Origin: Sitta carolinensis
Lineage: Eukaryota; Chordata; Aves; Passeriformes; Sittidae
DNA: 64,000 nt
Direction of reading: 5' to 3'
Assembly (NCBI GenBank): GCA_032173965.1
Contig: CM063288.1
Span: 27,126,001 to 27,190,000, forward strand
In this document: positions 51,880-63,744 of the stretch, in pieces
Position numbering within the stretch: the stretch's first letter is position 1
Layout: each line of letters starts with the position of its first letter
The notes under the pieces: model-generated
What the model was told of the DNA's origin: nothing
The model's input: the letters and a program-made list of their open reading frames with translations, nothing else
Databases searched by the model: none
Program-made: the position numbers and the translations under genes

Positions 51880-53190
51880 TCATAATCTTTGGGTTTTGCG
51901 TTATTGGAGTGATGTTATGTTAAAGCAATGTCCTTTGCTATAATTTCATGCTGCCAGTTTTGTGAAACTGTCTTGTAGTGTCATCTTCCTTACTCAGTTT
52001 TCTCAAAGGAGTAAAGTAAGATACACAATTTTTTCCCCTAGGTGAGAGCAGTGTGTTAAATAGATGATACCTTTCCCTCCCAGAAGATTAAGGAACATAT
52101 TTAGAGGAATGTTTGCTTTTATGCTGCTGTGTTGGAATGATAACCTCTTCAGCCTCCTCAAAAGGTGGATGGGAGTCCTTTCTTCTTCTGACACAACACT
52201 ATTGCTATGAAGGAGTAAGTATTTCAGTCCTTACATAGCTGTTGATTGAAACTAGATAGCATGGATTTACTGTAACTTGTTTTTCATCACCTTTTTGCAC
52301 AAAGTCTAGCAGGTAAGCACAACAGAAAGCACTGTCAAAAAGGCTGTGGTCACATGATGTTGAACAGATAAGAGAGCCATTTTGGACTTCTTCCCCAGTC
52401 CTCCTTCCACTCAGTGAGCATCCCTTAGCAAAGCCCATTCTTACATATATATGGTTTGTAATCCATGGGAAGCTCAAGGTCCAGCTGACTTGCAGTCTGC
52501 TTCAGACCATTATTTCCCATTTTGAGAACTGGCCTCTTAAAATAATGAGAACTCAATTTACAAGAGAAAGGCAAAGATATGCCAGGTACAGATTACTGAG
52601 GCGTTAATGAGAAGAGTTAATACCTGCTCGAGGGGACAGTTTTTATATTCTTCATGGACAGTTGCTTTAAGCTCCCAGCCCTTGTTCCAGACTTTAAATA
52701 TATTTTAGCATAATACTTCAGTCAGGTAAAGGATTTTTTCTCTTAGCTCAGTGCTCTTGTCTCTTCCTTATAACCAGCAGCAGTAGCAAGTAGACAGATG
52801 TATGCAATGGCACTACTGCCATGCAGGAGGAAGGACATACTGGGAAATTTCCTACAGTGCAAAGGAACTGTAAATAATTAATTAATTTAAAATGCACTGA
52901 ACTGGAAACAATTTCAGGTCTTTTTTTTTCCTCCACGCAAAGAAGGCTGTTACATAGAAAATGTGAAATATGGCAGCACCAAGTATTTTGCTCTCTGGAG
53001 GATACACATTAAATGCAGATTTTTTTTTTTTTTTAATGTGTATTGAGAGTGATCCTATTTGGACAAAATCACAAACTTTTCAAAATTGTATTCTGTCTCT
53101 TTTTCTGAACTTGGTCTAAGATGGAGAGCAGTGGGCAAGAAGAAAACAATGGTTCCTGATCTTTGTCCATCAGGTCAGCTGGTTCCAGAG
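51880..53190. other. intergenic, nothing recognised
   Basis: AT-rich sequence between PPIL3 and the orphan CpG island. The short open frames show no family resemblance and no paired splice sites. A repeat of unknown type cannot be excluded. Confidence 0.5.
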
Positions 53191-53199
53191 GGCCGCTCA

Positions 53200-53560
53200 G
53201 CGTGCCCCGGGCAGCCCGGAGCCGAGAGCAGCCGGGTCAGCAGGGTCAGCAATGCCCCTTTGCAATGCGGAGTGCCCCGCCGCCACCCCCGCCCCTCAGG
53301 CCGCCATGTTCTCCGCTGCGCCTTTTCGGGCGGGCAGAAAATGGCCTCGGCGGCTGCGGCGGGGCGGGAGCCCGGGCCGGAGCCTTTCCTGGAGCCTTTG
53401 CCGGATCCCTTGCTGGGGCCGAGCCCGGAGCCTTTGCCAGGGCGGGGATTCGCGGCTGGCCCCGCGTCCCCCTCGCTCCGCCCGCCCGGGCCGTGCCGGC
53501 GCTGGCAGCAGCGGCCGCCGGCCTGAGGCGAGGCGGGCGGAAAGGGAGGAAAAGACGGGT
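53200..53560. promoter_or_regulatory. orphan CpG island (probable relic CLK1 promoter)
   Basis: A 360-bp CpG-dense block with no intact gene attached. It lies where the CLK1 promoter would be: downstream of PPIL3 and upstream of the CLK1 relics on the same strand. An ATG in fair context at 53341 opens a 61-codon frame rich in Ala/Pro/Glu with imperfect GAGCCTTTG repeats. I do not think it is a real protein, because frames are open on both strands by composition. Confidence 0.6.
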
Positions 53561-53569
53561 GGGTAGAGA

Positions 53570-55590
53570 GCGCTTTCCCTCTAGGGGCAAACTAACTGGG
53601 AGATAACCTGAGTTTTATTGTCTCCCATTGAAAAACTTCATTGAAATCTTGAAAAGCCCACTGGGCAGTATTGCTCTTGTTAAGCACAGAGAAGCCTTTC
53701 TTTCTAGGATGATCAGCACTGGGGGGCCTGAGAAGCTTGACAGGAGCGTCCGAGCTACACTTTAAAAGGTTTTCTTTAAGGAGAAGGTTACAGGTTTAAT
53801 TTCCCCTATCAAAAATAATTAACTTAAAAAAAGCTCTTGAATTAAAAAATAACTTCGAAGGAGCAGAGAAAAAAAAGCCAAAAACCAGATGAAAATCACA
53901 ATCTTCATTATAGTTTCTATTTGATAAATAATGACTTTGAAAATTAATTGTTTGTGGGATGTAATTCAACGAGCAAAATATCTGTTACACTTGGGGAATT
54001 CCAGTCAAACTAATGATACTGACAAGGATAAAAGAAAAAGACTATTTTACAGAAGCTGCTAAGAATGTAAAGGGGACACCATTTAGAAGTGCACAGGAGA
54101 TAAAAGTGCTGCAAACATCTTCCCGAAACTCATGGCAAGTAAATAACTTCTGGACTTCTGGTATCAGCAGGCATATTTTAAGATTTTATTACTTTGATCA
54201 GGTCATGTGATACCAGATTAATTTTTGAGTTGAAGGTATTTCTAGAAAGAGGTCTTGCAGCTTAAAACAAAAAACTGCCTTCATAGGGGCACTGGAATGA
54301 ATTTAGTTACATTTACTGGATTTTTTTTTTATTTTTTTTTTTTGTAGTAATAATTGAGAAACCAATTCTGTGAATGAAAGAGGCCATATGACACAGTTTT
54401 GAAGTTTACAGTCATAAGTCCAAGGAAGGAAGTGACACTGGGCATTCATCTCAGTAGCCAGGGATCTATCTGGTCTAATGTGACAGCTGGTGGCAAAAGG
54501 AAATGTAAGACACTTTACAATACAGGTCATCCTGAACCTTCACAGGTGATAGGACCAATTCTAATTTAGTTTGGTTTTTTATTTTAAGAAGGTAGATTCT
54601 CATCTGTCAGTAGTAATTGAGTATCAGGTCTGGGCAATTCTGTGGATTATAGAAGTTTATTCTTTAACAATAGCTGACTGGTTTTTGCTAGGATTGCATT
54701 TCCTTCAGTGAAAATGTATAGCTTGTACATATGCTTGCAATACCACAGAACGCAGTCATGCTATTTGTTCACCGAATATATTTAAGCAGATTAATGGACC
54801 ATAACCATCAACTGGAGTATTTGAAATACAGGCATCACTTTCAAGCCTTCAGAATTTATATTATGACAAGTATTTGCTTAACCCCTACTCTAAAATCCAG
54901 GGACAAGCTTTAAAACAAGATTTTTACTAAGTATCACTGAAATAGCAAGGGGGTCATGCCAGACTGACTTTTTCAAGTATCAGTGAGAAATCTGTAGAAT
55001 TAAATATGAATTATGTCTTCCCACTATCAGGGTGGGTTTTCTGATTTTTGTTACACTGTTAAAAACCGTGAAGATTGGAGTTGTAAGTTTAAGTTAGGAT
55101 CTTAAGCCAAGACAGCGTAAAAGAAACGTATATGCTTTTATGATTAAAATAATAGCTTCTTGCCAAATACTCATACAAGTTATTTAATCTTGATTGTTTA
55201 AGATGGCTATTTTAATTTGGACACAAGAGTATTTAAAAATATGTGTGTGTGTATATATATAAAAAAGGTAATTATTAAATCCTTCCCCTTTAAAAAAATA
55301 TAGGGGTCCTGAAATCATAAAAGTAAAATTCAGTGAACAAATCTTTTGAAAGAAAAACAAAACAACTGTAATTTTTTGTTGCCTTCATACGCTGAGTATC
55401 TCATCTGAAAATCTGTTCCTCGCAGTGTTTTTATCCTGTAAGATAAACTATGTGAATTTCCAGGGACTGAATTTTAAATTACTCCTGCTTGACTGTTGTA
55501 GCCTGGTGTGTATCTGAATGCCTGAGTATCTCCCAGATGAATGAATTGTTCTCCTCACCCAAATTCACTTGAGTTTATTGACTGGCTGCA
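53570..55590. other. AT-rich stretch, possible site of vanished CLK1 5' exons
   Basis: No intact gene. CLK1 N-terminal (Arg/Ser-rich) exons would be expected here by synteny, but I find no alignment good enough to claim. A short run near 54780-54850 loosely resembles that region and is not counted. Confidence 0.45.
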
Positions 55591-55599
55591 CAGTCTTGG

Positions 55600-58500
55600 T
55601 GCTGTTCCAGAAGAGCTATGGGAGGAAAAGTGCAAGAATGCAGAGGATGATGCAGAGGGTGATCTGAACTGTCAGAAATGTATTAAGATGCACAGAATAT
55701 TTTTCAGACTTTATTAACTTTTTAGATAGATGTAGTGGGTTGGCCCTGGCTGGGTGATAGTTGCCCACCAAACCACACCCACTCAGTCACTGCTCTCTGC
55801 AGCTTGACTGGTGAGAAAAAAATACAGCAAAAGGTTCATGAATTGAGATTAGGGAGAGATCACTCACCCAGTACCATCACAGGCAAAACAGACTCACCTT
55901 GGGGATATTAACTCAATTTATAACCAGTCAAAATCAGAGCAGGATACTGAAAAGTAAAATCTAACAGCATTATCCTCCCCTCCATCCCTCCCTCTTTCCT
56001 AGGGGGTGCAGGGAGACAGAGAATGGGAGGAGGTTCAGTTCATCACAGGTTATTTCTGCCCCTGCTCAGGGAGAAGAGTCCATTCCAGCTGCAGCGTGGG
56101 GTCCCTCCCACAGGAGACAGTTCTCCATGAACTCCTCCAGCACGGGTCCCTTTTTGTGGGGTGTGGTCCTTCAGGCACAGCCTGTTCCGGGGGGGTCCCC
56201 ATGGGATCCTAAGTCTACCAGGAAACTGCTCCAGTGTGGGTTCCTCTCTACAGCTCCACAGGTCCCTGCCTGCTCCAGCACAGGCTTCCCTTGGAGTCAC
56301 AGGCTCTTTCAGGCATCTGCCTGCTCCGGAGTGGTGTCCTCCATGGGCTGCAGGTGGATCTCTGCATCCCTGTGGGCTCCCCTGGGCTGCAGGGGCACAG
56401 CTGCCTCACCAAGGGGTTTGCCATAGACTGCAGGGGAGTCTCGGCTCCAGCACTTGGGGCACCTCCTGCCCCAACTCTACTGCCTCGCCTGTTCCTCTCA
56501 CTCTCTCCCTCATATTCTCACCATTCTCTGCAATTATATCTGTGCTATAACTTTCCTTCTTAAATATTTATCACAGAGATGTTAGCAACATCTCTGCCTG
56601 GCCCAGCCTTGGCCACTGGCAGGTCTGTAGTGAAGGTGGCTGTGTCCTGGAGCCAGCTGACAGTGGCTCTACTGGACATGGGGAAAATTTCTGGCAGCAT
56701 CTCTCAGAAGCCAACCCTGTAAGTCTGCCCAGCTACCAAAACCTGATGATGCAAAACCAGTATCAGTACAGATCTTTTAATGTAAGATCTGAGGGAGCTT
56801 TTAGAAGACTTTTTTTCTTTTGTTTTGGGTTGGGGATTGTTATTTTTTTCTGTAGAGCTTGCATATATTTATTATTTTTCCCCTTTTTCACTGTAAAAGA
56901 GGGTTGTCCAGTAGCAGTTCTCCAAGCAGTGTTTACAGTTTAAACAAAAGAATAGCTTCAGTGGTAATACCTAAGTCTGTTTTAGTTTGCTTTGCATTTT
57001 TAGTAGAATATCTAAATACTACAGGATGTAGGTGGGGCTTTTTATTTCTAGGAACAATAATATAGAGCTTGTTTTCAGAATTGATACATGAAATTTTAGT
57101 TTTTTTATGCATAGATGAACCTGGTTATAGTGTCAGCCTGTACTAAAAAACCACCTTTCCTAAAAAGGTTGCAATTGCTATAAACAATGTATATCTGAAT
57201 ATTCTTAGAAGTAGTTCTCATCAAAACACTGCTCAGTCCCATCTTTTCAGAAGAGGCAAACGTGTAGCTGTGAAAATAATCAAAAATTATGGCAGCTGCT
57301 CCGAAGCAGCTTATGAAGTCCTAGTACTGAAATATGTAAACGCACTGGATCCTGGCAGTACTGCGAGTATACAAAGCCACCTGTACTTCGGTTTGGCTTC
57401 AGCATTTTGGTCATGTTGCTTTCTGTACTATGGGATGTGTTTCTCAGCTTTATTAGAACTGTTGCAAGTCACGTCACATTCTTGCATTTGTAGTCACTGT
57501 CCAGATGTTAGAGTGGTTTGAGTACCATGGACATGTTTGAATTATTTTTGAGCTCCAGGAGCTCAGCAGCTTTGCCTTCAGAGATGAAAGCTATGGGCAT
57601 TGGCTGTGCAGTATTTGATGAGGAGTATCAGACACTTTGGTGGCCACAGGCCAGTGCAGAGCTCCTGCAGTTACCCCTGGCCACAGCAGCCTTGTCAGGC
57701 TGACCTTTCATCTGAGGGTGGCAGCTGGTCAGCTTTGACTTCGCAGCAGGACAGTCACTCCTTGTTTGAGTGTACGGGTTTTCAGAGTCTGGGATCAAAC
57801 AAAGATCTTCTGAATCCTTTCGCAGCACTGGGACAGTCACAACCATGAGATGTTTGGAGTGTACAGTGTATTCTCATGGAATACCACCTCGGAGCAGCAC
57901 TATTTTCTCTAAGTTACTGTCAACCTTAGAATGATGCAGCATATCCTCAGGTGGATGAAAACATGCTGGAGAGGCAGGGACTGAGGGGAATGATTTATGT
58001 TACCTTCCTACATGGTGCCAAATTGAAGACAGATGTAGGCACAAGGAAACAGTATGAACAGAACATTTCTGCACATGGCTTTCAGTCAACATTTTGGCAG
58101 CAGCTTGGTGTGAAGGATCACCCTCTAACATTTGAAATTTACAAGCCATACTAGGAACAGATGTAGCTTCATTTGTCACCGTCAGCAACTTCAACTACCT
58201 CAACTTTGTCATCTCGACAGTATTGCTGAAACTTGAGATTAATCAACCAAGTAAAAAAAAAAAGGAGTATGTAGGGTCAAGGGGAAAAAACCTCAAGGGA
58301 TAAAACTAGTATATTCTGTCTTACTTTAGGAAACAGATTAGTACAGCCTTTTTTTCTCCCTAAATCTGCAACTGATTATTGGTTGCAGGTACAGTGAAAA
58401 ATAGTTCTTGATAACTTCTAACAATGAGCAAAAATGTCTGGATTTCCCTTCAGAGCCTTTGCCATATCACCTGATAAGAAAAGCAGGTAATTATATTTTT

Positions 58501-58996
58501 ATGTACCTAGACTGCTATAGTTTAATTTAAATATTTTCAGATTAGATTTAAGACCCATTTATCTCTTTGACAAGCTGGCTGCTCTAGTATTCCCAGGTCA
58601 GTTCCCAAGTTTTAAACGCACATGGTGGTAAGCTTCTACTGAAGAGCCAAAATAGAACATTTGAGTAACAAATACAGTTTGTCTAAGGAAATTAAATTTT
58701 TTCTCTCAAGGACAGCTGGATTGAGATGAACAAAATCCTGGTGGCAGATCCATATCAACCCCTGTAAGCCACTGAAGCTAAGATGTGACAAGGGAAAATG
58801 CTTTTGAGGACAGAAGCTTTAAGCATAACTGTAAGATAAACAACCAAACAATTTTATTTTCATGAAGATATTCATGCCATGCCAGGATTCTGACTACAAG
58901 AATCTCTTGGACCTGGTTCAGAAGATGCTGGATTATGTCCCAAACAAGCACTGCTCTTAACCATGCAGTGCTTTCCTTTCTTCTCACCACTGAAAG
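55600..58996 (+). pseudogene. CLK1: CLK1 unitary pseudogene (dual-specificity splicing kinase)
   Basis: Collinear relics of a CLK-family kinase lie in the position and orientation of CLK1. In order: 55640-55678 (AEDDAEGDLNCQK, the segment before the kinase domain); 56767-56811 (degraded glycine loop, SEGAF); 57251-57366 (RVAVKIIKN with the catalytic Lys, then DPGST); 57502-57567 (QMLEWFEYHGHV, stop at 57538, then FELQELS); 57584-57672 (DFG region, MGIGCAVFDEEYQTL, with DFG lost); 57762-57845 (LFECTGF...); 58711-58777 (stop at 58722 in place of a Trp, then a frameshift before CKPLK); 58865-58951 (KIFMPCQDSDY, then LDLVQKMLDYVPNK), followed by a degraded tail. The HxDLKPEN catalytic-loop segment is missing. 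Introns separate most relics, so this is a decayed gene, not a retrocopy. CLK1 rather than CLK4 is inferred from synteny. Confidence 0.85.
55731..56766. mobile_element. solo LTR (ERV, common avian family) inside the CLK1 relic
   Basis: A roughly 1.03 kb element starts TGTAGTGGGTTGGCCCTGGC. It includes a GCAAAACAGACTCACCTTGG-type segment and a series of degenerate units around CTCCAGTGTGGGTTCC / CTGCTCCGGAGTGG. It ends with AGAAGCCAACCCTGTAAG and CTACCAAAACCTGATGATGC. I recognise the family as one abundant in songbird genomes. The 3' edge is ambiguous between 56752 and 56770. No target duplication is visible. It lies between the first relic and the glycine-loop relic of CLK1. Confidence 0.75.
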
Positions 58997-59240
58997 GCAG
59001 AAAGAGGACAGAGGCTCCTGCAGCTAAACAGGCTGCATCACAGGGACCAAAGAAACACCACTGACTTCTGATTTGGTTATGTTGTAAGTGCCTTACTTTT
59101 TAGTATGACTTCTTGGATACTTACAAATACTGACATAAAACTTACTTAATATACAGATGAACCTGCTTTTCAAACTCATGGGATGTTAGCTCTTTTAACA
59201 TAGAAAAGAGCACCCTAACAGCAAGAAAGTATTATTTTAA
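58997..59240. other. gap between CLK1 relic and BZW1 3'UTR
   Basis: Short AT-rich interval in which nothing is recognised. The end of the BZW1 transcript is uncertain, so part may be 3'UTR. Confidence 0.5.
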
Positions 59241-59246
59241 TTACAT

Positions 59247-59252
59247 TTTATT
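59247..59252 (-). terminator. BZW1: BZW1 distal poly(A) signal candidate
   Basis: TTTATT on the plus strand, 1.3 kb beyond the BZW1 stop. It could mark the longest 3'UTR form. Confidence 0.4.
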
Positions 59253-59369
59253 CAACAGTCCTTGAATTGGGTAAACGACTCTGCATTGCTTTTTACCCTG
59301 TACTGTCACTGGTGCTTTCTTTTCAGGTAAGGAGCAGAGACAGCCTTGGCATTAAGTGTAAGGATGGCC

Positions 59370-59375
59370 TTTATT
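59370..59375 (-). terminator. BZW1: BZW1 poly(A) signal candidate
   Basis: AATAAA on the minus strand about 1.18 kb past the BZW1 stop codon, a plausible 3'UTR length for this gene. The interval 59376-60551 shows no other gene. Confidence 0.5.
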
Positions 59376-60551
59376 TGCTTAAAAAAAAAATTACAAAGTA
59401 AGGAAGATCACTGTAGTATTGAACAGATTGCATTGTGATGACCATTTTTTTCATTTAATTTTAGTAGGTGTACTCTGGTTACCAGTATTTCAGTTAATGC
59501 TCACTGTTAGCTTGCAACAGCATAGACTTCACTTTTTTTCCCCCCAGTCTTTCTGAATTGAACTGTCCTGAGAATTTCCATTAGGAATTAAAGTTTCAGG
59601 GAGCAGATAAGTTGTTTGGTTTAGTGTGGGAGCTGCCAGCATAAAAGAATCTCTAAACTAGAAGGGGGAGGGGTGGAGTTTTGGCTGCCTTAGGTTGCAG
59701 CAGCTGTGCATTTACAGAGCAGCACAAAGCAGCTGCTCCCCCTGCCCATAGCAGCGCCTGGCTCAAGAAAGCTGCTGGGCAGCTCTGTGTGGAATAGCAC
59801 TGCTTGTACTTCCATGAGGCAAAGGGAAGAGGAAGGCACCCCCCCCAGAGCTGCAAGGGCACCTGACAGCTCCTCAGGAACACAGGCCACCAGCTGTGAC
59901 AGCCAGGAGGCTCAGAGATGCCACTCTTCATGCCCCACCATGGTAACCAAATTACTGCAACCACAACAGCTTCTTTCCAGCAGTGGAGCTCCCACCTTCC
60001 TCAGGAGTTGGAACAGAGGATTGCTTTATGCTGGAAGTCTGGTAAAGGGATGACAAAGTACTTGGGGACAGGGACAACCACCCATGATGGGGGCTGTTTG
60101 GTGGTACAGACTGCAGTGCCACACAAGTGCTGGCCTCTTCACTTGGAAGGCTCTTTTATAGGTTAATTTGCAAGCAGACTGCCCTAAGGCTCAATCACCA
60201 TATCACATCTACTCCAATACAGACAGAAATCCCAAAAGATGAAGTGGATTTTACTGTGAAGGCCTTAAATTATATTATTACAGTAGAAAATACAGGAGGT
60301 AGAAGGTAACTGAAAGGACAAATGCAGGTTAAGAGTCAAATCTAACAGCTCCTGTAAGCTACTTGGACATGGTTTTAAAAACTAAAATCCAGTATTTCAT
60401 TAACTATAGAAAACAGTTAAAATAAATTGCCATGAGAGCCCTTATATCATGCTTGATACAGGGAGGTAGGATGTAAGAATCGGAAGGACACATGAGACAT
60501 GACACTTATCTACAGCTCCTGTTTGCTTTACTGAGGCCAGAGTTTCACAGG

Positions 60552-63500
60552 TCAGTCACCCTCTTCAGCTTCAGACTCCGACTCTGCAACAGAGAGACCT
60601 CATCAGCAACCCGGCCATGGCTCAGCTCCCAGCCCTGAGCTCAGCTGGTGCCCTGCAACCTGCACAACAGCTGCTACTGGATCCACATGGATTGTCCTGG
60701 CAAGTTTTTCTAGCCAGGACCAGAAGAGGGGGCACTCTAGTCTCAGAGGGCAATTAACATCCCCCACTCCACAGCATTATTGCATTAGGGTTCCCAAAAT
60801 GAACAAGCTCCACATACAAGCTAAGCTGCTGGTTACCTTCTTCAGCATTCTTGAGCCATTCAACAAACTTCTTCATCTGCTCCAGAAAAACACTCTTTCC
60901 TTTTGCGAGATGAGCATCTTTATACCACTTAAGGATGGGTTCTTCACTCAGAACTTCAGCTGTAAAAAGGGGCAAGAGCAGTATTAATACAGCAATCTGC
61001 TGCAAATACAACCAGCAGCCTTTCCTTCCTCCCCTAGAAGCACCATGTACTCCTTCTTTGGGTACAGCTGGACAGACCTGCACTAGGACTGCCTTCAGTT
61101 TTATTTGGAGAACCAGGCATTTTGGATGGTTCCTCATGCTGGGAGTTTCCTCAGCACTGTATCCATGAGCTGCACTTTCACTCCCACTAACAGTCTGGAG
61201 TGTTTCAAAGTTATTTGAGATGGTACACTCTAAGCAAAGGTTCAGTTAACAGCTAAGAACTGATGCAAATTCTGTTAAAGTCCAAAGTAAACACTTCATG
61301 TGGTGTACGTGTTTTTAAAATTTTCCAAGTTTCCATAGGTGCACAGTGTGTTTTTCAGTACCACCTTTTATCAGACATTTAAAAGGAGCCTAGAGCAGCC
61401 CAGAACACATTGGTGGTCTCAATCTTCAGCTGCTCACAGTCAATGTTAAGAGAACTAAGAAGAATACACTATCATGGAACTTAACAAAATGCCTTAAAAA
61501 TCTAAATTTAGCTTTGTTATGCAACTCTGTCTACCGCAGACAGGCAGCATCTTTGTCTTGCACTTCCCCATGTGCAAAGGGCCAGCCACATGCACCTTTG
61601 CATTTTTACAAACAGGAGGTAGAAAATTCTTCATCTTATGAAGTGCAATGTTGTAGCACTGATCTCCCCCAAAGAATTTATCAGAACCAAAACATTCTGT
61701 TTCAGAAGCTTTAAAAAACCCAACCAACCAAAACCAACCCCTCCAAAAATCCACACACCCCTGAAACTACAACTCCACAGAAGTTACCTTTGTAGAAGAG
61801 CACCACTATTTTCTGGAAGGCCTTCATGAAGTGAATGTTGTCATAACAATACTCCTGAATCTTCAACAGAAGAGTCAGCTCTGACTGGCCTTGGGTGGTG
61901 AAGGCAGCAAGTAGAGGGCTGTATTGCTGTAACAAAAACAATAGATTAGCACACACAGAGCACTTCACATTTACCACCTGACTAAAGCTGGTTTTGCAGT
62001 TTCCATGAGCCACCGCTTCGAAATTTGCAACCACGGCCCCACACCAGAGCAGCTCTGCAGCAGTCACTGCCTCTGCCTCAGGCCCTTGGCCTGTAATGCT
62101 CCACGTAAGGGGGAGAATTCCCCATCTCCTTCTGTTTCTGCCACTGGTGGGGTTGTAGCCTTAACATTTAAAAGGGCGCTGCAGACAGAAGGAAAACCAA
62201 GCTCTGCTTATGGGGTGCAGAAGTCCATACTGAAATTACAATACCTTCAAATGCTTAATGGCTTGCTCTGCTACCAGCTCCTCCTTTTTGTTCCACTCCA
62301 CTGTGCTCATTACACTTGACCAGATTATCGCTACCACAGTCTGTTCTGAGATGTTGTTTTTCTTCATCTCCTCCTTCACATACAAGATGATCTGCCAGGA
62401 GAGCAAGAGTCAGCACAAAGGCCACATATGGCACTGAGCTAAATTAAAACTTCTCTTCTAAAGGTAACCCAGAAGGTTTCAGAATGACAGCCAACCTCCT
62501 TGATCATACAGCATGATTGAGGACATTAAGACCAAAAAGCTAATATGAACCCCCCCATCCTCATTTTAGTTCCCAGTGAGAGCTAAGTTCAGTATGAGAG
62601 ACAGGCACAGAAAACACTTCCACCTTGTCTACAAACACCTACATCCTTGAATGGATCTCCCCGTGACATCTGCTCTTGCAGTTCTTTCTGCAGCTCCTTC
62701 CGAGCTCCTATGGATTGCTGGTTCCGAACATACTCAGAAAGTTCCTTTAGTCCTGCTTCAGTGAAGTACTTGGAAAAGTGTTCAACACTTTGTTTGTTGG
62801 CTGGGAAGAGTTCCTGAAAACAAAGTTTACAACTCTTTTGTAAAAGAAATGTGTGTTGAGTATTTTGCTGGCAAATGCTGTTCACTAAACTGGCTTATGG
62901 AGCAGCAGAGTAGTTCCAGTAGTACTCACCATGAGCCTGTTGTCCATGTTTACTTTGCGAAGACTGACAGCCACTGCATTGATATCTTTCTCATTTATCC
63001 ATGATTTGAACAGCTTGACTGCAAAAGCTGCAGAAACACCTGTGCAGTTGGAATAGTTCTATTAGTGAAATTCAAAGCACAGGGAACCATAAGGCCTGAG
63101 TACAGGATACCTCATTTGTCAGACTGTGCTCAGAGCAGCAGCTGTGCTTCCAAGCAACCCCAGCACAGTCTGCAGTACCTCTCCCTGCCCAAGGACTCTG
63201 CAGCCTCCAGCATGATGGACTTTTCCTACCACTCAGCATCACTAATTCTTCCCTGTACTAAACTCAACTCTTCTTGCTGCAATTTAGGAAGTAACCTAAA
63301 GACATGACACAACTTTTGCATCCCGAGAGGTCCCTCTCCAAAATACAGTACTGCCTTGCTGGGCTATGCCGGTGACAGCAGCCCCAGTGTTATGCAGGGA
63401 AGTCCTAAACATAAACTTTCTCAAGAAACTAAATTTTCTGAAGTCTTAAGATCTTCCAGGTTGTGGGGCATCATATTTACCTTTGCTAATCCTGCAGTCA

Positions 63501-63744
63501 ATCTATCACCAGAGGCAGCTCGTGAGCTGCAAGGGTATATTGTCATCAGTTTCCACCTACTTGTCATGGTTCTGTCTCCCCTTCCTAAGGGAGGTGGGCC
63601 ACACTTACCTTCTTTCACCAAGTTCTCATTGTAGAGACTGTTAAGAATTGATGCATTGAGTGTCCCATTGGCAAGCAGAATACCCGTCAGCATGGCCAGT
63701 TTGTTCCGCTCAGATTCTGAGAACCCTTTCAGGAACAGCAGCAA
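60552..63744 (-). CDS. BZW1: BZW1 (5MP2), bZIP and W2 domain protein; 3' part
   Basis: Cytoplasmic eIF5-mimic protein that competes for eIF2/eIF3 and tightens start-codon selection. Seven coding exons in transcript order: 63744-63609, 63039-62930, 62813-62643, 62391-62245, 61926-61788, 60959-60837, 60583-60552. The frame is continuous and gives 285 residues; the first about 134 residues lie beyond the right edge of the window. Recognised segments: [19 protein letters not shown] at the left edge; [20 protein letters not shown]; then the W2 domain with [33 protein letters not shown] and [20 protein letters not shown]. It ends in an acidic [10 protein letters not shown] tail, which favours BZW1 over BZW2. 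Synteny agrees. Confidence 0.95.

Noticed and set aside
54013..54210. Frame with KNVKGTPFRSAQEIKVLQ, resembling part of the CLK kinase N-lobe
   Set aside because: The true N-lobe relic is at 57251-57366 and is a far better match. This copy would be out of order, and the similarity is short enough to be chance.
54780..54850. Possible relic of the CLK1 Arg/Ser-rich N-terminal exon (HNHQLEY)
   Set aside because: Only a few residues agree, without supporting splice sites. It is too weak to include in the pseudogene.
56006..56563. Overlapping open frames of 68-129 codons
   Set aside because: They fall wholly within the solo LTR at 55731-56766 and reflect its internal degenerate units.
59653..60166. 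Overlapping open frames on both strands near the BZW1 3'UTR
   Set aside because: No recognisable domain, no start context and no splice partners. The sequence is most likely BZW1 3'UTR, possibly with an old repeat.
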